Positions 48,397 to 60,179 of a stretch of DNA of 64,000 nt are shown piece after piece. The notes beneath the pieces are model-generated. The model had not been told where the DNA came from. It made no database searches and saw only the letters and a program-made list of their open reading frames with translations. The DNA comes from Eutreptiella sp. 'Long Island Sound 2002'. Its lineage: Eukaryota > Euglenozoa > Euglenophyceae > Eutreptiales > Eutreptiaceae. Made by a program: the position numbers and the translations under genes. Every line of letters begins with the position of its first letter. The first letter of the stretch is position 1. Where the stretch lies: contig OZ038392.1 of the NCBI GenBank assembly GCA_964036045.1, positions 34,733,330-34,797,329 of the forward strand. Reading direction: 5' to 3'.

Positions 48397-50217
48397 TCAG
48401 AGAATGCTCTCATCCTCCTCTGCTGCAGGAGCTCCTGCAGGCGAGTCCCCCATTTCTTCATCATCAGGCAAGACACACCCCTGGACCGCAGGGAGCGTCG
48501 TGTTTTTCCCCACCGGGGTGTATGAGGGACCAGTGGATTTACGCAGGCATAGGTGCCACCTACGGACGGGCATCCGCGAATCCTTCGCCGGTGCTGTGCA
48601 GCCCTCCCAGTCTGGGGGGACTCCCATAATATCCATATCAAACACTGGGTTGACCAGCCCACTGTGCTTCAGGTGTTGACACCGCTGCACTTTGACAGTG
48701 TTAGCACCGAAAACGCGGTCAGCCTCCCTTTGGGCCGCAGACTGCGACCCTGAGACAAGGCCCATGGAAATGCCATAGCCTCTCACTCTCACTCGTGTCA
48801 CGGGGGGGCTGAGTTGTATGCCCAACAGTCCTGCGATTTCCTCCCTGGTTTCGGGCAAGACAGCCCCCCCCCATACTCGCACCCTGAGTCTGTCGTCCTT
48901 GTCCCCTGCCATGAGGCCTGCGAACCAAGGCTGCTTGCATAGTCTACGCCATTGCTCCGAAATGGAGCGCTTGTTGGATGAAAGAAGCTTGACCCAGACC
49001 ATGTTGGCCTTCAGGTCATCGACATCGATAGTTTTGCTCATAAACAGCCTGTATTCCAGGCCGACGATTTTGCCACTGCTGCAGAGCACCTGCTTAGCCA
49101 TGGGCACTGGTAGCACCACCGTGACTTCGTACTTGCTGCCCCTCTTGCCCACTTGCATGGCTGGGGGGCTGGTGAGTGCTGGCTGTAGTAGGGGGGCCGT
49201 CAGCTCCCAGCATGTGTTTTCAGCCCAGCGAGATGCCTTGACTTTGGTGCTGTCGTGTCCCGCGCGCAGTGCGGAAGGGTCTAGGCAGCACACTATCTGA
49301 ATGGCGGCCTTGTCCTGAGGTAGCACTTCTGGCTCCGTGTCCTGTCCTTCGACGCCGTCTTTGGGCCGCTCCCAGCAAAGCAGGATGGAGTGTTCAGGTG
49401 GGATCACAGTCACATCCGGGTCTCTCTTGACTTCCCAAGACATACGTTTGGTAACGACCTTGATACTGAGAACGAAATCCTTGGCATGCAAGCATTCTCG
49501 TGAACTGCCAAGTGCTGCCAGTATGCCTGGCACATTGACCACTCCCCGTCTGCAGTTCGTCGCTAGCACGTGTGCACTGACGCTCTGGATGCTGTCATAT
49601 TTTGTTAGAGCCTGTGCTGCTATCGCGTGCGCTTCCGCCAGCGGTTGTCCCACAAGCAAAACGTGTTCGAAGGCCTTTGCGGTGGCCTCTGTGACCTTCC
49701 AATCATGGACAGGCTTGTTTGCTCCTATCTGTTGCAAAGACTTGACTGCAGTCTTGTGCTCTCCCTGGTAGATGCGGCGTCCTTGGACCGCAGTGAAGCC
49801 GTATTTGCCCTCAATCTCATGCACCGCAGTGGCTGTTGGCTGCAGTGGTTCTCCCAGGTCCGGGACATCCTGTACGACAAGACGGCCCTGTGTTCTCATC
49901 CTCCGAGCGAGGGCCGCGCGATAGGGGGACTGTTGCTCGTCCACAACGGTCTGCTCCTTTGGGGGCACCGATTTACCCCCTGCCGCTTGTAGTGCTACGC
50001 GCAACTCGCGGACCGTGCCACGTAGCTCCCGGATGACGCCAAGGAGTTCCTCTTCCCGTGCGGTGGTCGCTTTCGCCGGCGGCGGTAGATCCTTCTTCCT
50101 ACTGAGAAGTGGTGCGATGGCTGCGGCCAGAGCTTCCAGGAGCTCTGGTTTACGTAGCGCTTCCAAAATTTCATGGGTAGGTCCCGACATTGTGTATGAC
50201 CCGGGGGGTCGTGCCAA
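48397..50217 (-). CDS. LINE-2 ORF1 protein
   Basis: This 606-residue intact frame is the first gene of the LINE. A second Met is at 50190 and either may start. Residues about 15-85 form a charged helix with heptad-like Leu spacing (coiled coil). The middle has helical segments around VTEATAKAFEHVLLVGQPLAEA, and residues about 250-520 alternate beta and alpha segments (VTVVLPVPMAKQVLCS, DRLRVRVWGG). The tail is acidic (EEDESIL). No known ORF1 domain or zinc knuckle is recognisable. It is assigned by position, strand and shared phase with the endonuclease. ORF1 proteins bind element RNA. Confidence 0.7.
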   Translation of the reverse strand: MARPPGSYTMSGPTHEILEALRKPELLEALAAAIAPLLSRKKDLPPPAKATTAREEELLGVIRELRGTVRELRVALQAAGGKSVPPKEQTVVDEQQSPYRAALARRMRTQGRLVVQDVPDLGEPLQPTATAVHEIEGKYGFTAVQGRRIYQGEHKTAVKSLQQIGANKPVHDWKVTEATAKAFEHVLLVGQPLAEAHAIAAQALTKYDSIQSVSAHVLATNCRRGVVNVPGILAALGSSRECLHAKDFVLSIKVVTKRMSWEVKRDPDVTVIPPEHSILLCWERPKDGVEGQDTEPEVLPQDKAAIQIVCCLDPSALRAGHDSTKVKASRWAENTCWELTAPLLQPALTSPPAMQVGKRGSKYEVTVVLPVPMAKQVLCSSGKIVGLEYRLFMSKTIDVDDLKANMVWVKLLSSNKRSISEQWRRLCKQPWFAGLMAGDKDDRLRVRVWGGAVLPETREEIAGLLGIQLSPPVTRVRVRGYGISMGLVSGSQSAAQREADRVFGANTVKVQRCQHLKHSGLVNPVFDMDIMGVPPDWEGCTAPAKDSRMPVRRWHLCLRKSTGPSYTPVGKNTTLPAVQGCVLPDDEEMGDSPAGAPAAEEDESIL

Positions 50218-50348
50218 GCAGGGTATTCACCAGCCCAGGGGGGAGGCAGAAGCAGCCCGTGTGATGACAGAGTCACCGGAGATCGCGCCTGTTTGGCTTT
50301 CGGTTGGGTATGCAGTGTCACCAGCTGGCAGGCACCAAACAAAACACC

Positions 50349-50390
50349 TGTGTGTGTGTGTGTGTGTGCATGTGTGTGTGTGTGTGTGTG
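50349..50390. repeat. (TG)n microsatellite at the 5' end of LINE-2
   Basis: About 42 bp of TG with one interruption (CA near 50369). It is in the same strand sense as the tract at 37350-37421 on the other side of the LINE. Confidence 0.9.
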
Positions 50391-53300
50391 CAGAGGCGGC
50401 CGGTGGCACCCATTTCTATGTCGATAAGTTGACTGCCAGACACTCAGATAATATGCCTAAATTTAGATTTCCCCCGTTCCCTGCCTAAATCTCCGCAATC
50501 CAAACCTTGGAGGAGCGCGGCGGGGCTACACCCTTGAGCACACCTTAGAAATATCACAGACGTACCATCACTGTCCTGTACAAAACCGCTTGCAGTACTC
50601 TGTAACACGGCGTGCTTCATGGAGCAGCTGTGAGGTTGGAAGTAGATTGAGGTTGGGCCAGGGCATCCAACCAAAGTCAGACCTGCAGGCTCGTTACTGT
50701 GGCGCAGCAATTGCTGCACACTGCAATACCACACGTCTGCCAATCACCACAAATCACGGGCCGTACACCTACTGTACTGTACTGTGCAGGCTGTACTGTT
50801 CTCTTGCAGCAGCAAACAAGAAATGCGGTCTTCAGGCTCAAAAGGGAGCGGCGAACAGAATGGCCATACCAACATCAACGCCCTCTGAAAGGGACAATGA
50901 CAACACATCCGCTCCAGGTTCAAAATTTCCTACTTCAGACCCCAAAGCCTGACAGAATCAAAATTGGGGTGCAAATTGGCACAGCTAGAGTGATCCGTAC
51001 AAATTGTAACCTTGGACATACCGTACGGGGGTTAAAGCTCCCGGATTCGCAGGGGTCAGAAAATAAACTTGGACACTCCACGCTCATACATACATACAAA
51101 TGAACTGCGCTTGGTCAATATCTATGTCCTTTAGCAGGGGGGCAGCCTTGACAACTGCTGTTAGTTTACCGTCAACCGCCATCAATGAACAAATAAATTG
51201 CCATGTGCCAACCCTCTGACAACATCATTTGATCATCAACACCCATGATCACCACCACCATGTCTGCATCTCTCTGCATTTTGCAGGTGCCTGTACATGC
51301 CTGTCTGTGGGCATCTCGATCTATGCCTCTGCCTCTGCCTCTGCCTCTACCTTCTTTGCCTGGGCTGTGTCTGCGTCTTTGCCTCTGCCTCTGTGTCGCC
51401 TTTGCCTGTCCGTGCCTCTGCCTGTGCCTCCGTCTATGCCTATGCCTATGCCTATGCCTGCTCCTGTCAATCGAAAGAGGCAAAGGAAGGGCTGCAGCTG
51501 TTAACCTGGAAGCCCTGAAGCGGAAAGGGAAGAGTAGGGGTTCCCCAACAAGCATCAATTGCTGGCGGTCAATTGACAATTCTGCACAGTGTGGGCACAG
51601 CGCCCGATAGTAAGTGAGGTTTCCTGTGACCACCTTGAAAACACCCAATCGGGGGAGCTACGTCCACAGGGCAACAACAGTGGATTTTGACAGCAATCTG
51701 GCATTTTTAGTGGGAAATATAGTTTGTTCTAATTCATTATGTGAGTTTTTGGACTGAGTAAGAATCTGAATAGTCCTGTGCATGGGAGCATAGCAGTTAC
51801 TGCAGTCACCTTGGCCATCGGGGAAAATGGGCCCAAAACAGGCTAAGTTTCGCACAGCGCGGGCACAGCGCGCACACAGCACACGGTGCGCCCCCAGAGG
51901 GGCAGCGGTTGACAACAGCCCCGCTTGTGTTGCCCATGTATTATTTTGTTTCAAAACCTGTGCCCCCCTAACTTTCGTCCCTCAGCGTTTTGGGTTTCCC
52001 CTGAAGGCGGTAATGGGGATGACATGAAATGCCATGGTACGGGTGCTGCCGTGGGATGCAGCTCCAGCACACATCGGACACTACCAATGGCTTGCACTTG
52101 CAGAAGTATCTTAGGCCAGCAACGCGGGCAGTTGGTGCAGAAGCCGGTGGCAACCGCCATCCACTGACCAGCAGCCGCCGTTGGCTGACAGTCGAACGCA
52201 ATTGGTTACCTGCAACCTGCCACCGAGAAATGCCTGTGGAAACAACGCCACCCGGGCTGGAGTCCAGTGGGGGAAAAGATTGATGAACCTTGTGGGAGTC
52301 CGCGTGAGGGCAGGGTCGACCAGCACCCATGCAGCCCCTCCTTTTGATTATTGTGCTGCCCCACAGGGCCACCGTTTGCTGCCACATGCCCCCCACCCCC
52401 CATCCACGACAGCAATGCCTTTTCTTCCACTGAGCCACAGCTGAAAATGATCCATCCTACTCATCGCCACCACAACAGCCGTTCAGGCAGTCCACCTTGT
52501 CACACTCCCCACGCAGGCTCTGCAGGCCATTGCATTGGGGACACCCATTTGGATAGGCTAAGGGGCGTAAGTGTTTGTCGGAGCGCATGCATCGTCCCAC
52601 TTTCGTTTCGACCCCCCCCTTTAAGGGTCAAAAAAATCGTGGGGACGCGGGGGGGGGGGGGGGGGGTGCGAGCCCTAAAGAGGAGGCCTTCGAAATATTT
52701 GGGTTGTTGGACCCACACTGTCGCCCATCCTTCATGACCCACTTGACAACACCATCTCAGAGGGCAGTGCACAGCCAACATCGACAGCCACCGGCCGTCC
52801 TGATGCTCCACTCCGGATGCTGCCATGATGGCCCCTTTTTTGTCAAGAATGGTGGCCTGTTCCGGAACGTCATGGGACCACAGCATTCGGAGGTTGGCTC
52901 TGCAGTCGTAGTGCACACAAGGGCCAACCCTAACCACCAATCAACAGAAATGGCCGGACCTCTGTATCACACCCCACCCAACCACCAGCCTCCATTGGTT
53001 GAACGCAACTGCTGCCGGGTCACGACGAGCTGCTGTCCCTTCATCACCAGATGCTGTTGTTTGAGTGCAACTGACGTTGTTTGAGTGCATACCCCCGCCC
53101 GCAGAACGCCAATGGCCGTCGGTGACCAGCTGGGCCAGCACTCCAACTGCCGTCTCTGTCGCACTCCAACCGCCGACCGCTATCCAGCCTGGGTCAGTAG
53201 TCCCTTACCCACTGCCTGTTGGACAGGCCCGAGGGTCTCGTGAGAGGCTGACGTCCCCCACTCCTCAATCCAACGGGTGCATGGGGGCCTTTGTGGAGGG

Positions 53301-54977
53301 AGACTTGTGCAGATGCCCCTTCTTCGGAGAGAGAGGGGCATAAACCCCACAAACAACAAAGCACACCAACCAGGCAGCACCGGGCACTGCCCGCAGGGGC
53401 TCCTACGCCAACATGGGTCTCACCACCCTTTTGCTAGACAGATCAACATGCCAAAAAAAACGGATGGTGCGGTGTATGCGGTGCTGGGGCAGAAGCCCTG
53501 TGGGCTCTGGCACTGAGCCACCCCATATCACACCACTGAAGTGTGGCCACAACCACTTCTCTGTGCAAGTTACGCGTGGCCCCGTCTCGGGTTGACCCCC
53601 GCTGCCATGGGCACTGGTGGGGGGCTGACACACGATGGGACACAGGGGCGGGGGCAGGGGGGCTGGCTTCCAGAAAGGCCTGCGCTCCGCAGTACAGCCC
53701 GTGGGCTGCCCCCTTGGGGCGCATGCTGGAGGTCTCGGACTGGCAGAGCTGCGCAGCACCTCCGTTTCTGGACTGTGCATTGCGTTGTGGGGTCAGTGAT
53801 ACAATTTGCACTCTACGGGAGCCACCATCTTCTTGTGCTTTCTACTGATGCCTCAGACAAAGGTTGTTGCCATCAAACAGTGGCACAGTCAGTGTTCGCA
53901 GGCATGTGGGCCGCTTGTGCTTTGTTATGCTTGCCCGTGCCTGACGAGCAGTGGGCTTCATTGGTATCGGCCCCGGCAGGCGTTGCCCACCATGCCTACC
54001 AACGATCCCAAGCCCACCCAACTTGCTCGGTTGTTGAAGCATGGAATAGCTGTGCATGCTTGACTCAGCCCTAGCATCAACTATGCAGCTTCTGGCATCG
54101 CTACCACTCTACCTCGCATCCCTTTGCACATATGGCAGCATCATACGCTTTATCTTCCAAAATTTGGGCACTTGTTCTGGAATGTGGGACATCTGCAATG
54201 ATGACATCTGCCACTTGCCGCCTGCACGTAGGACAAATTGCATTTAACTTGCTACAATTTTGCGCGGCCACGAAAAATACAGAAAAAATTGTTGCGATCT
54301 TTTTGGCACTTATTTGTTGTTGTGCAGCGATTTGGCCTATAATACTCTGTGCACAACATTCTTCCAGCACTGCAGGATGCTGGTACTTCTTCTCGGGCAT
54401 GATCAGTAAACTAATTCATTCTGCACCCCTCGTGCCGAGAAGCAAACATGTATGCAAGTAACTGGAGTCTGCACGGTAGCCCCATACCACTGGCATCAGG
54501 ACTCCACCGATCGCCGCCGGATCAAGAAGGGCATAGCTCTGGCCATCGACCAGGGTGTCGATGCGAAACCCGAAACAGACAAACCCCCAGCCGTGGAACC
54601 CTACAATATCTGAAGAGGGAAGCGGGCGGCACTAAGGGTGCGTTGGGTCAGTGGAGGGCTGGAGGCTGGGCCTGGGGGGAGCTACACCCCCCGCCCCATC
54701 CCAGGGCACAGGCAGCAGGGGCCTGGGGTAAATGAAAAAGGGATTAGACTTCTGGTGCGCTGGGGTGGCGTCCCATGGGGCACCGGATGAAGGGGGGGGG
54801 GGGGGCATCCAGCATGACACCACCATTGCTGACACCCACAGCAACAGCTGCCGTCACCGTCGCCACCGCCGCAGCAGCAGCGACATAAAAGCAGAGCAGC
54901 AGCGGCAGCGACCGCAACGTGCCAACCGACAACAAAACACAGGCAGCGCATCTCCAACCACCGCTAGCAGCACCGCA
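50391..54977. other. No recognisable gene; simple repeats
   Basis: Contents are a CCTCTG/CCTATG hexamer array (51326-51470), a G18 tract (52649-52666), and scattered diverged copies of a word like CAACCGCC around 52150-53170. Open frames up to about 175 residues occur on both strands but have no motifs and mostly follow the repeat composition. Confidence 0.5.
51326..51470. repeat. CCTCTG-type hexanucleotide repeat
   Basis: Imperfect tandem CCTCTG, CCTATG and CCTGTC units, about 145 bp. Frames across it on both strands are artefacts of the repeat. Confidence 0.8.
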
Positions 54978-55928
54978 TCACGTGTGCTGCCCCATCGTGT
55001 TGGGTTTCGACCGAGAGCGCGCTGCATGCCCGGCGGTTGCCGTGGGCACGGCTGCGGCGGGTGTGCGTGTGACACCCACTTCCCGTTTGGGCTGTGAACT
55101 GGAGCGGCGGGCCATGGTGGAGGAAAAGGGAGCGGTTGTGGTGGTTGGGGTGGTGCGGTGGGCGGTTACAGGTTTGGGCACCGGTGCTGGCGGTTTGCGG
55201 GTCATGGGGTAGGTGGTGCCGCTGCCGTAGCCCCCACGCAGCTGCAGGGGCTGGGAGGCGGACCGCAGGGTCTGGGACTGGGGCTGTGCGGGCAGCGAAA
55301 GCACCGTGGGTGCATGCTGCCGTTGAAACAGAGACCGAGGCGGCGAGTGCTGGCCCATCTGCGAGGGATGCGAGCTCGTTGGGGGCACAGGAATGGGGGA
55401 GGCGCGCGTCACGGTATGCGCACGCGATGCACTCGTGAGCCGCGCGGACGGCGCGTTGGCGTACGACACCGTCATGCGCGTCCCAGTGGTGCGCGGTGCG
55501 GGCGCCGTGTTGTCCGGATTCTCAGGGGACCGGGAGCGGACGCCCGTCGTGTTCGCAAGTGCCAGCCCGCTGGAGGAGCTGCGGGTTGCAGTGCGGGGAG
55601 TGGGCCGAGGGGCGCGGTCGGGAGGGGCGCCGTAGTGGCCGCCGGCCCCAGTAGTGCGGTGCGAAGGAGGCGCCGCGGTGCTCATGGGGGGCGAGCGGGA
55701 GCGCACTGCCGGGGCCCCAGATGTGCTGCCGTTGCGGAGCGGAACGTTGACAGGCCGTGGGGGTGAGGCGCGCAGCTCCAAAGGCCGGGTGCGGGAGCGG
55801 GGGGCAGGGGGTGGCTCAAGTCCATCCTCTGCCTCAACATTCGCCTGTTTTGGTGTCTTTGGTGTCGCTGGTCCAGAGCCTAAATCCAGGCATGAAAGCG
55901 GGGAGGGGAGGGGAGAGGAGGCATGCAT
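54978..55928 (-). CDS. Ser/Pro/Thr/Arg-rich frame, possible C-terminal exon of the kinase
   Basis: This 316-residue low-complexity frame is dominated by Pro, Ser, Thr, Ala and Arg with many RSRSP and RS(S/K)P words, similar to the tail that begins in the last recognised kinase exon (RSRSPGLPPASRSVSP). It is on the same strand and downstream of a good donor at 58909, so it could be a far 3' exon. The intervening intron would be about 3 kb. No acceptor is proven and no domain is seen. High GC makes long chance frames common here, so confidence is low. Confidence 0.35.
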   Translation of the reverse strand: MHASSPLPSPLSCLDLGSGPATPKTPKQANVEAEDGLEPPPAPRSRTRPLELRASPPRPVNVPLRNGSTSGAPAVRSRSPPMSTAAPPSHRTTGAGGHYGAPPDRAPRPTPRTATRSSSSGLALANTTGVRSRSPENPDNTAPAPRTTGTRMTVSYANAPSARLTSASRAHTVTRASPIPVPPTSSHPSQMGQHSPPRSLFQRQHAPTVLSLPAQPQSQTLRSASQPLQLRGGYGSGTTYPMTRKPPAPVPKPVTAHRTTPTTTTAPFSSTMARRSSSQPKREVGVTRTPAAAVPTATAGHAARSRSKPNTMGQHT

Positions 55929-58908
55929 CTCGCGCCGGGAAGGCAGGGCTTGGGGGGAACTTGCCAGCAGCCCCCCCCCCCCCCCCCCTCCGATGCTCGA
56001 TTGACCAAACCCCCGGCATGTGCTTTAATGGGAGGAGGAGGAGGAGGAGGAGGAGCTGTGACTCTCGGTCACTAGGCCAACGGAGCTGCGCCGTCTTGCA
56101 GGGCCCAAATCCGCCTCCCGTAGTTTCTGCCCAGAGTTGGGACTGGCTGGGGACTGTTGTGAAAAACAACGCACTGGGGCAGACCAGTGGTTCCGGTCAG
56201 CCTCCATCTACCTGGCCAGCATGCACTTTGGATAGCCAAGCAGTAGCTCCTCTAGCCCTGAACACTGTGGTTATACGGCATACAACGCCCCAAAGCTGCA
56301 GTGGTTTGTTGCATGCCTGCCTGACTTGGGGGGGAGGGCTTGCACCCCATGGGGTTCCGCCCGGGGTTGCCTCTACTGTGGTGTGGTGTTTAATGAACAT
56401 TGCAGGTGTACCATGCAGCGCTAATTGATCGAAGCAGCCTAAGGGCAATCACTGTCCAATGACGCCCCAAGCCAAAGTCTAAAGCAAAGGAAAATTGCCA
56501 TGACCTACAGTCCAGTACTTTTGGTGAAGGATGCGCCTTTGCAAGTTACATGTAATGGTACTGACTATGACATTGTAATAGTATTGAAAATTCTATTGCC
56601 TTCGGCAAGGCACCTCGAAGAGAGATGAGAAAAGAGCCCCAGGCTACGTGGGCCTAGTGGCCACTGCGTGGGCCCCCATGGGTGCTGAAGTACCCATCTT
56701 GTCACCAAATAATCACCCAAACCCATACCAGGGGCGACACAAGGGTTTTGGAAAAAGACGAATTGTCGAAATTTTCAAGTGCCACTAAATAGCCTAAACA
56801 TCAGCAACTTCGGGGGCCCATGGCCCAGGCTACATGGGCCTAGCGGCCACTACGTGGGTCCCCATAGGTGCTGAAGTACCCGTATTGTCACCAAAGAGGG
56901 AGATATACGCACCGCGTGGTGCACCGCGCGCGCACCGCGCTTACGTTTCTACCAACCCTTTCCTGCATTTTTCACATTTTTTCAGGGTGGCAAGGACGCG
57001 GTGGCCTAAGGGGTAAGCACACAACAACGGAGGCCTCCACTCCATCCTCCTCACCAATGGTGGTTGTGGCCGCCCACACCCCCTGCCAGGGGAGGGCCGT
57101 AGGAAGAGGAAAAAGAGGATGTAGAACTCTCCGGTACGGCCGCTCGACCGAAGAGCCTAGTGCCCCACAGGGTGCCCAAGCCTGCGGGGCCGTTTCGAAC
57201 GTTTCGCGTTTCCCTGTGCTCAATGCACTCGTTTCGCGTTTCGGAGCATTACTTCTTGGGGTGCCCAAGCCCCGCAGCCACGGCACACGGGCTCACCACA
57301 AGGGAGGGGCAAATAGTGGTGAGGTGCAGAAAACAGCACAAGGGGAAAGAAAAGGTTGTACGCGCACGTGGAAAACGAATGCACCGCGCGTGCACCGCGT
57401 GGTGCACCGCGCGCACCGCGCTTACGTCTCCCTCAAATAAATGATCACCCAATACCATCCCAGGGGCGACAGAAGGGTTTCAGAAAAAAGCTGAATTTTT
57501 GAAATTCTACTGCCTAAATCCACGTCGCAGAGAATCTAACCCGAGCAATGCATACCCAAGTGACTAGCACACCCAATGCCCAAATTGGGCAAAAAACACA
57601 TAAATACTGCCTGAAACATGCTTTGCATAGCTTGGATGGCCATTGTGAGTGGTCATGATATCAGAAAAGCAACTTTCGGACATTTTGGTTTTTGAGCTGC
57701 CCAGGGTGAAAAACTGTATGAGCACCTTGTGTACCAATCCCTTGGGAGACACCCCCTCCCCCAACACCCAATACCCAAAATAGGGCACACACATGAATAC
57801 TGCCTAAAACATGCTTTGCAGAGCTTGGATGGTCATTGTGAGTGGTCACGATATCTAAAAAAACCAGTTTCAGAAACTTCGATTTTTGAAGTGATCACAT
57901 TGCAACATCACCCACAAAGTTGCACTGGTTTATGCAGTTACAATGATACCCAAAAGGATAGCACGCAGCTGTTGCCCTGTGGAGACAGCTGCGGCCAAGA
58001 AACCATATTATATTCTTGGACAACTTCTACCCAAGGCAAAAATTTGAGACAAATGTTGAAAAATGATGATGGTTCCTTCCGTAAACTGTCCAATTGCCAC
58101 GAGGGTACTGATGCCATATCCATTGGGTGTGTGTGCTTGCTAGCCTGGGTTTTGTGCTCTTTTAGAATGGGTGACCCCTATCGTCACTCAGCTTTGTGAC
58201 AACTACATATTGTGGCCGAACACCTTGTACCTTAAAAGGACTTGCACTGTCCTTTGGATGTCTGTCGTTGTTGTTGTTGGTAAGCAAGATGATTGAAATT
58301 GATGCACAAGATAACTAAGCTGTAGTCGCAGTGTGAGGATGTCGTTGAGGATGCCAAGGCATGGTTTTTGTTACAATTGGATGCTGATTGTGACGTCGTG
58401 GACAAGTGGCAATAGGGTTAGCAGATTTCTAACCCATTTTGGTTGTGTGACCGCTTGTTTCATTGTTAGCCATAGGTAATGCCAGATTTAAAAGTCTGAT
58501 TTTCAGGTCTCTTTGTGAGCCATGTGGAGTGAAACAAAATCTAACTCCCGAAACTCGCAAGTTTTCATCAAAAAAAACCTTCACCTCTTGCTTCGGATAG
58601 TCCCCAAAAGATGGAAGCACAACACTGCAACAGGGCCTCACATGGTTCCTCTGAATAAGGTTGTGCTACTGCTGACAGTTGGCAGCGGGTGGTTGGCGGT
58701 TGGCGGTTGGCAGCGGGTGGTTGGCAGTTGGTGGCGGTTGGCGGTTGGCAGTTGGTGGCTGGCGGTTGGTTGTTCCTAGGGGCTGTCCCCCAAGGGCTGT
58801 CCACAACAAATCAAAAAAGAGCTCTTCAGGACAGCCCTGAGTCTGCAGTGTGCAGCCCCCCCCCCCCCCCCCAAGTCCTGCCACCTCTGATACCCGCACT
58901 GCCCCGTA
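55929..58908. other. Repeats; possible kinase intron
   Basis: Contents are a C18 tract (55971-55988), a GGA microsatellite (56034-56056), a duplicated block (56640-56700 and 56823-56895, GGCCACT.CGTGGG.CCCCATGGGTGCTGAAGTACC type), GCACCGCG-rich palindromic patches (56911-56940 and 57380-57422), a tandem duplication of about 110 bp (57573-57680 and 57766-57866), a GTTGGCG minisatellite (58678-58768) and a C17 tract (58856-58872). No gene is recognised. Confidence 0.5.
58678..58768. repeat. GTTGGCG/GTTGGCAGCGGGTG minisatellite
   Basis: About 90 bp of imperfect tandem units of 7 and 14 bases built from GTTGGCG. Confidence 0.85.
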
Positions 58909-58909
58909 C

Positions 58910-59614
58910 CTGCCTCCTTGGGGCTTGGCGGGGGCTGGGCCCCAGGGCTCGGCGGGGGCTCATGGCGCTTGCCATGCAAATGCGGCGAGCTCGCATACAG
59001 CACCTGCACCCCGGCCCGGGGGTGCGGGGACGTGGCCGAGAGGGTGGGGTCGCCAACCGAGACCGATGGGGCGCGGTGCAGGTCGACCCCGTTGAGCCCC
59101 GGGGACACGCTGCGGCTGGCGGGCGGGAGGCCGGGGGAACGGCTACGGGCCCCGGTGGGGGGCAGGCACTGGCCCGGGGGATCCAAGGACTCGGGGGACC
59201 CCAACATCTCTTGCCAGAACATGGTCCGCAGGCGGGAGGCGGAGAGGTTGACACGGTCCGAGGGCCAGGCGAACTTCTTGCTGGCACAGGCCTCGTTGGC
59301 GGGGTTCTGCAGCTTCCGGAGGTACGGGTGCTTGAGGACCTCCGCGGCGGTGGGGCGCTTGGCGGGCTCCACCGTCAGGAGCTTGACCACGAGGGAGATG
59401 CCGGTGGAGGTCATGCGGCCGTGCAATTTGGTGGAGACGGTGGTGCGGAGGGGGGGGCAGTTCTTACGGAGGAACGTTTGGGATTCGTGGGTGAGCCAGT
59501 CCAGCTCTGCGAAGGGGGGCAGGGGGATGGTGGTGAGCACGCGGCAGAGCGTGTGCTTGGGCTTCTTGCCGGGGAAGAGCTGCTTGGCGGTCACCATTTC
59601 GTAGAGGATGCAGC
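58910..59614 (-). CDS. Protein kinase exon: subdomains IX-XI and Ser/Pro-rich tail
   Basis: The acceptor AG at 59616-59615 joins in phase to the upstream exon, giving the unbroken kinase motif DLWSLGCILYEM. The exon continues through the CMGC/MAPK-like C-lobe: LFPGK, a long insert, and LLTVEPAKRPTAAEVLKHPYL (the conserved Arg of subdomain XI). It then has a Ser/Pro/Arg tail. The exon ends at a strong donor CAG|GTACGG (58910|58909). The enzyme would phosphorylate Ser/Thr in proteins. The tail suggests SR-like or scaffold contacts, which is only a guess. Confidence 0.8.
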
Positions 59615-60179
59615 CTGGGATTGGCATAGGGGCGACAGGTTGGGGGGGGCAGAGAACAAGAAGCAGAGGAAGGGGGAGGGGAAGAGGGAGGAGGAGGGGG
59701 AGGGGGAGGAGGAGGAGTGCGAGTGGAGGTGAGCCACGAATCCCTTGCTTCGTCCCACGGCGCAAGAATCAACATCGATTGTTCAATTCATGTTGATCAA
59801 ACGTCATCGATTGGTGGTCTATCAGAGGCCTTCGGTCATCGGTTGCTCGTGTGTCACACGCGCACTGCCATTGTCTGTCTGTCGCAGGCCCTCTGTCCTC
59901 CATCCATTGGTTTTGCACATGTGCTTTGCCGTCCAGTGGGCCTGCTCATGGCAGCCCCATGATCCAGCAATGACCGGGAGCGTCACGGCTCCTCCTCCTC
60001 CTCGCCCCCCTCGGCCTTGAGGGCATCCTCCCTTCTGGAGTGCGCACTCCCGAAAAAGAGAACGAGGGGGTGACAAGTGGAACTCAAGGGCACTTGGGGC
60101 AGGGGGGGCAATGGGCAAGAGGGCAAGTGGTGTCCCCCCGCCCCTGCAGGAGGCGGGTGCCGGCTGCGGTGAGCAGTAC
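59615..60179 (-). other. Kinase intron (565 bp, GT-AG)
   Basis: Donor CTAG|GTACTG at 60180|60179 and acceptor ATCCCAG|GC at 59615|59614. Removing it restores the kinase reading frame exactly. It is rich in G/C runs. Confidence 0.85.

Larger units (their letters stand above)
37422..50348 (-). mobile_element. LINE-2: long non-LTR retrotransposon, interrupted by a YR element
   Basis: Reading on the minus strand, the order is ORF1 (50217-48397), endonuclease (from about 48360), linker, RT (46486-44209) and a Cys/His-rich C-terminus (38702-37553). The YR retrotransposon at 38703-44208 is an insertion. Without it the LINE is about 7.4 kb. It is bounded at both ends by (TG)n tracts roughly 130 bp from the outer frames, which suggests insertion into a TG microsatellite, though the exact ends are not proven. 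Several stops and frameshifts (near 47430, 46490 and 38000) make this copy non-functional. Confidence 0.85.

Noticed and set aside
51172-51648. Arg/His-rich minus-strand frame
   Set aside because: It is generated by the CCTCTG hexanucleotide repeat.
55094-56428. Several plus-strand Gly/Arg/Ala-rich frames
   Set aside because: High-GC antisense shadows without motifs.
58689-59732. A 347-residue plus-strand frame opposite the kinase exon
   Set aside because: It is Gly/Arg/Glu-rich antisense of a GC-rich exon; the minus strand has kinase motifs and matching splice sites.
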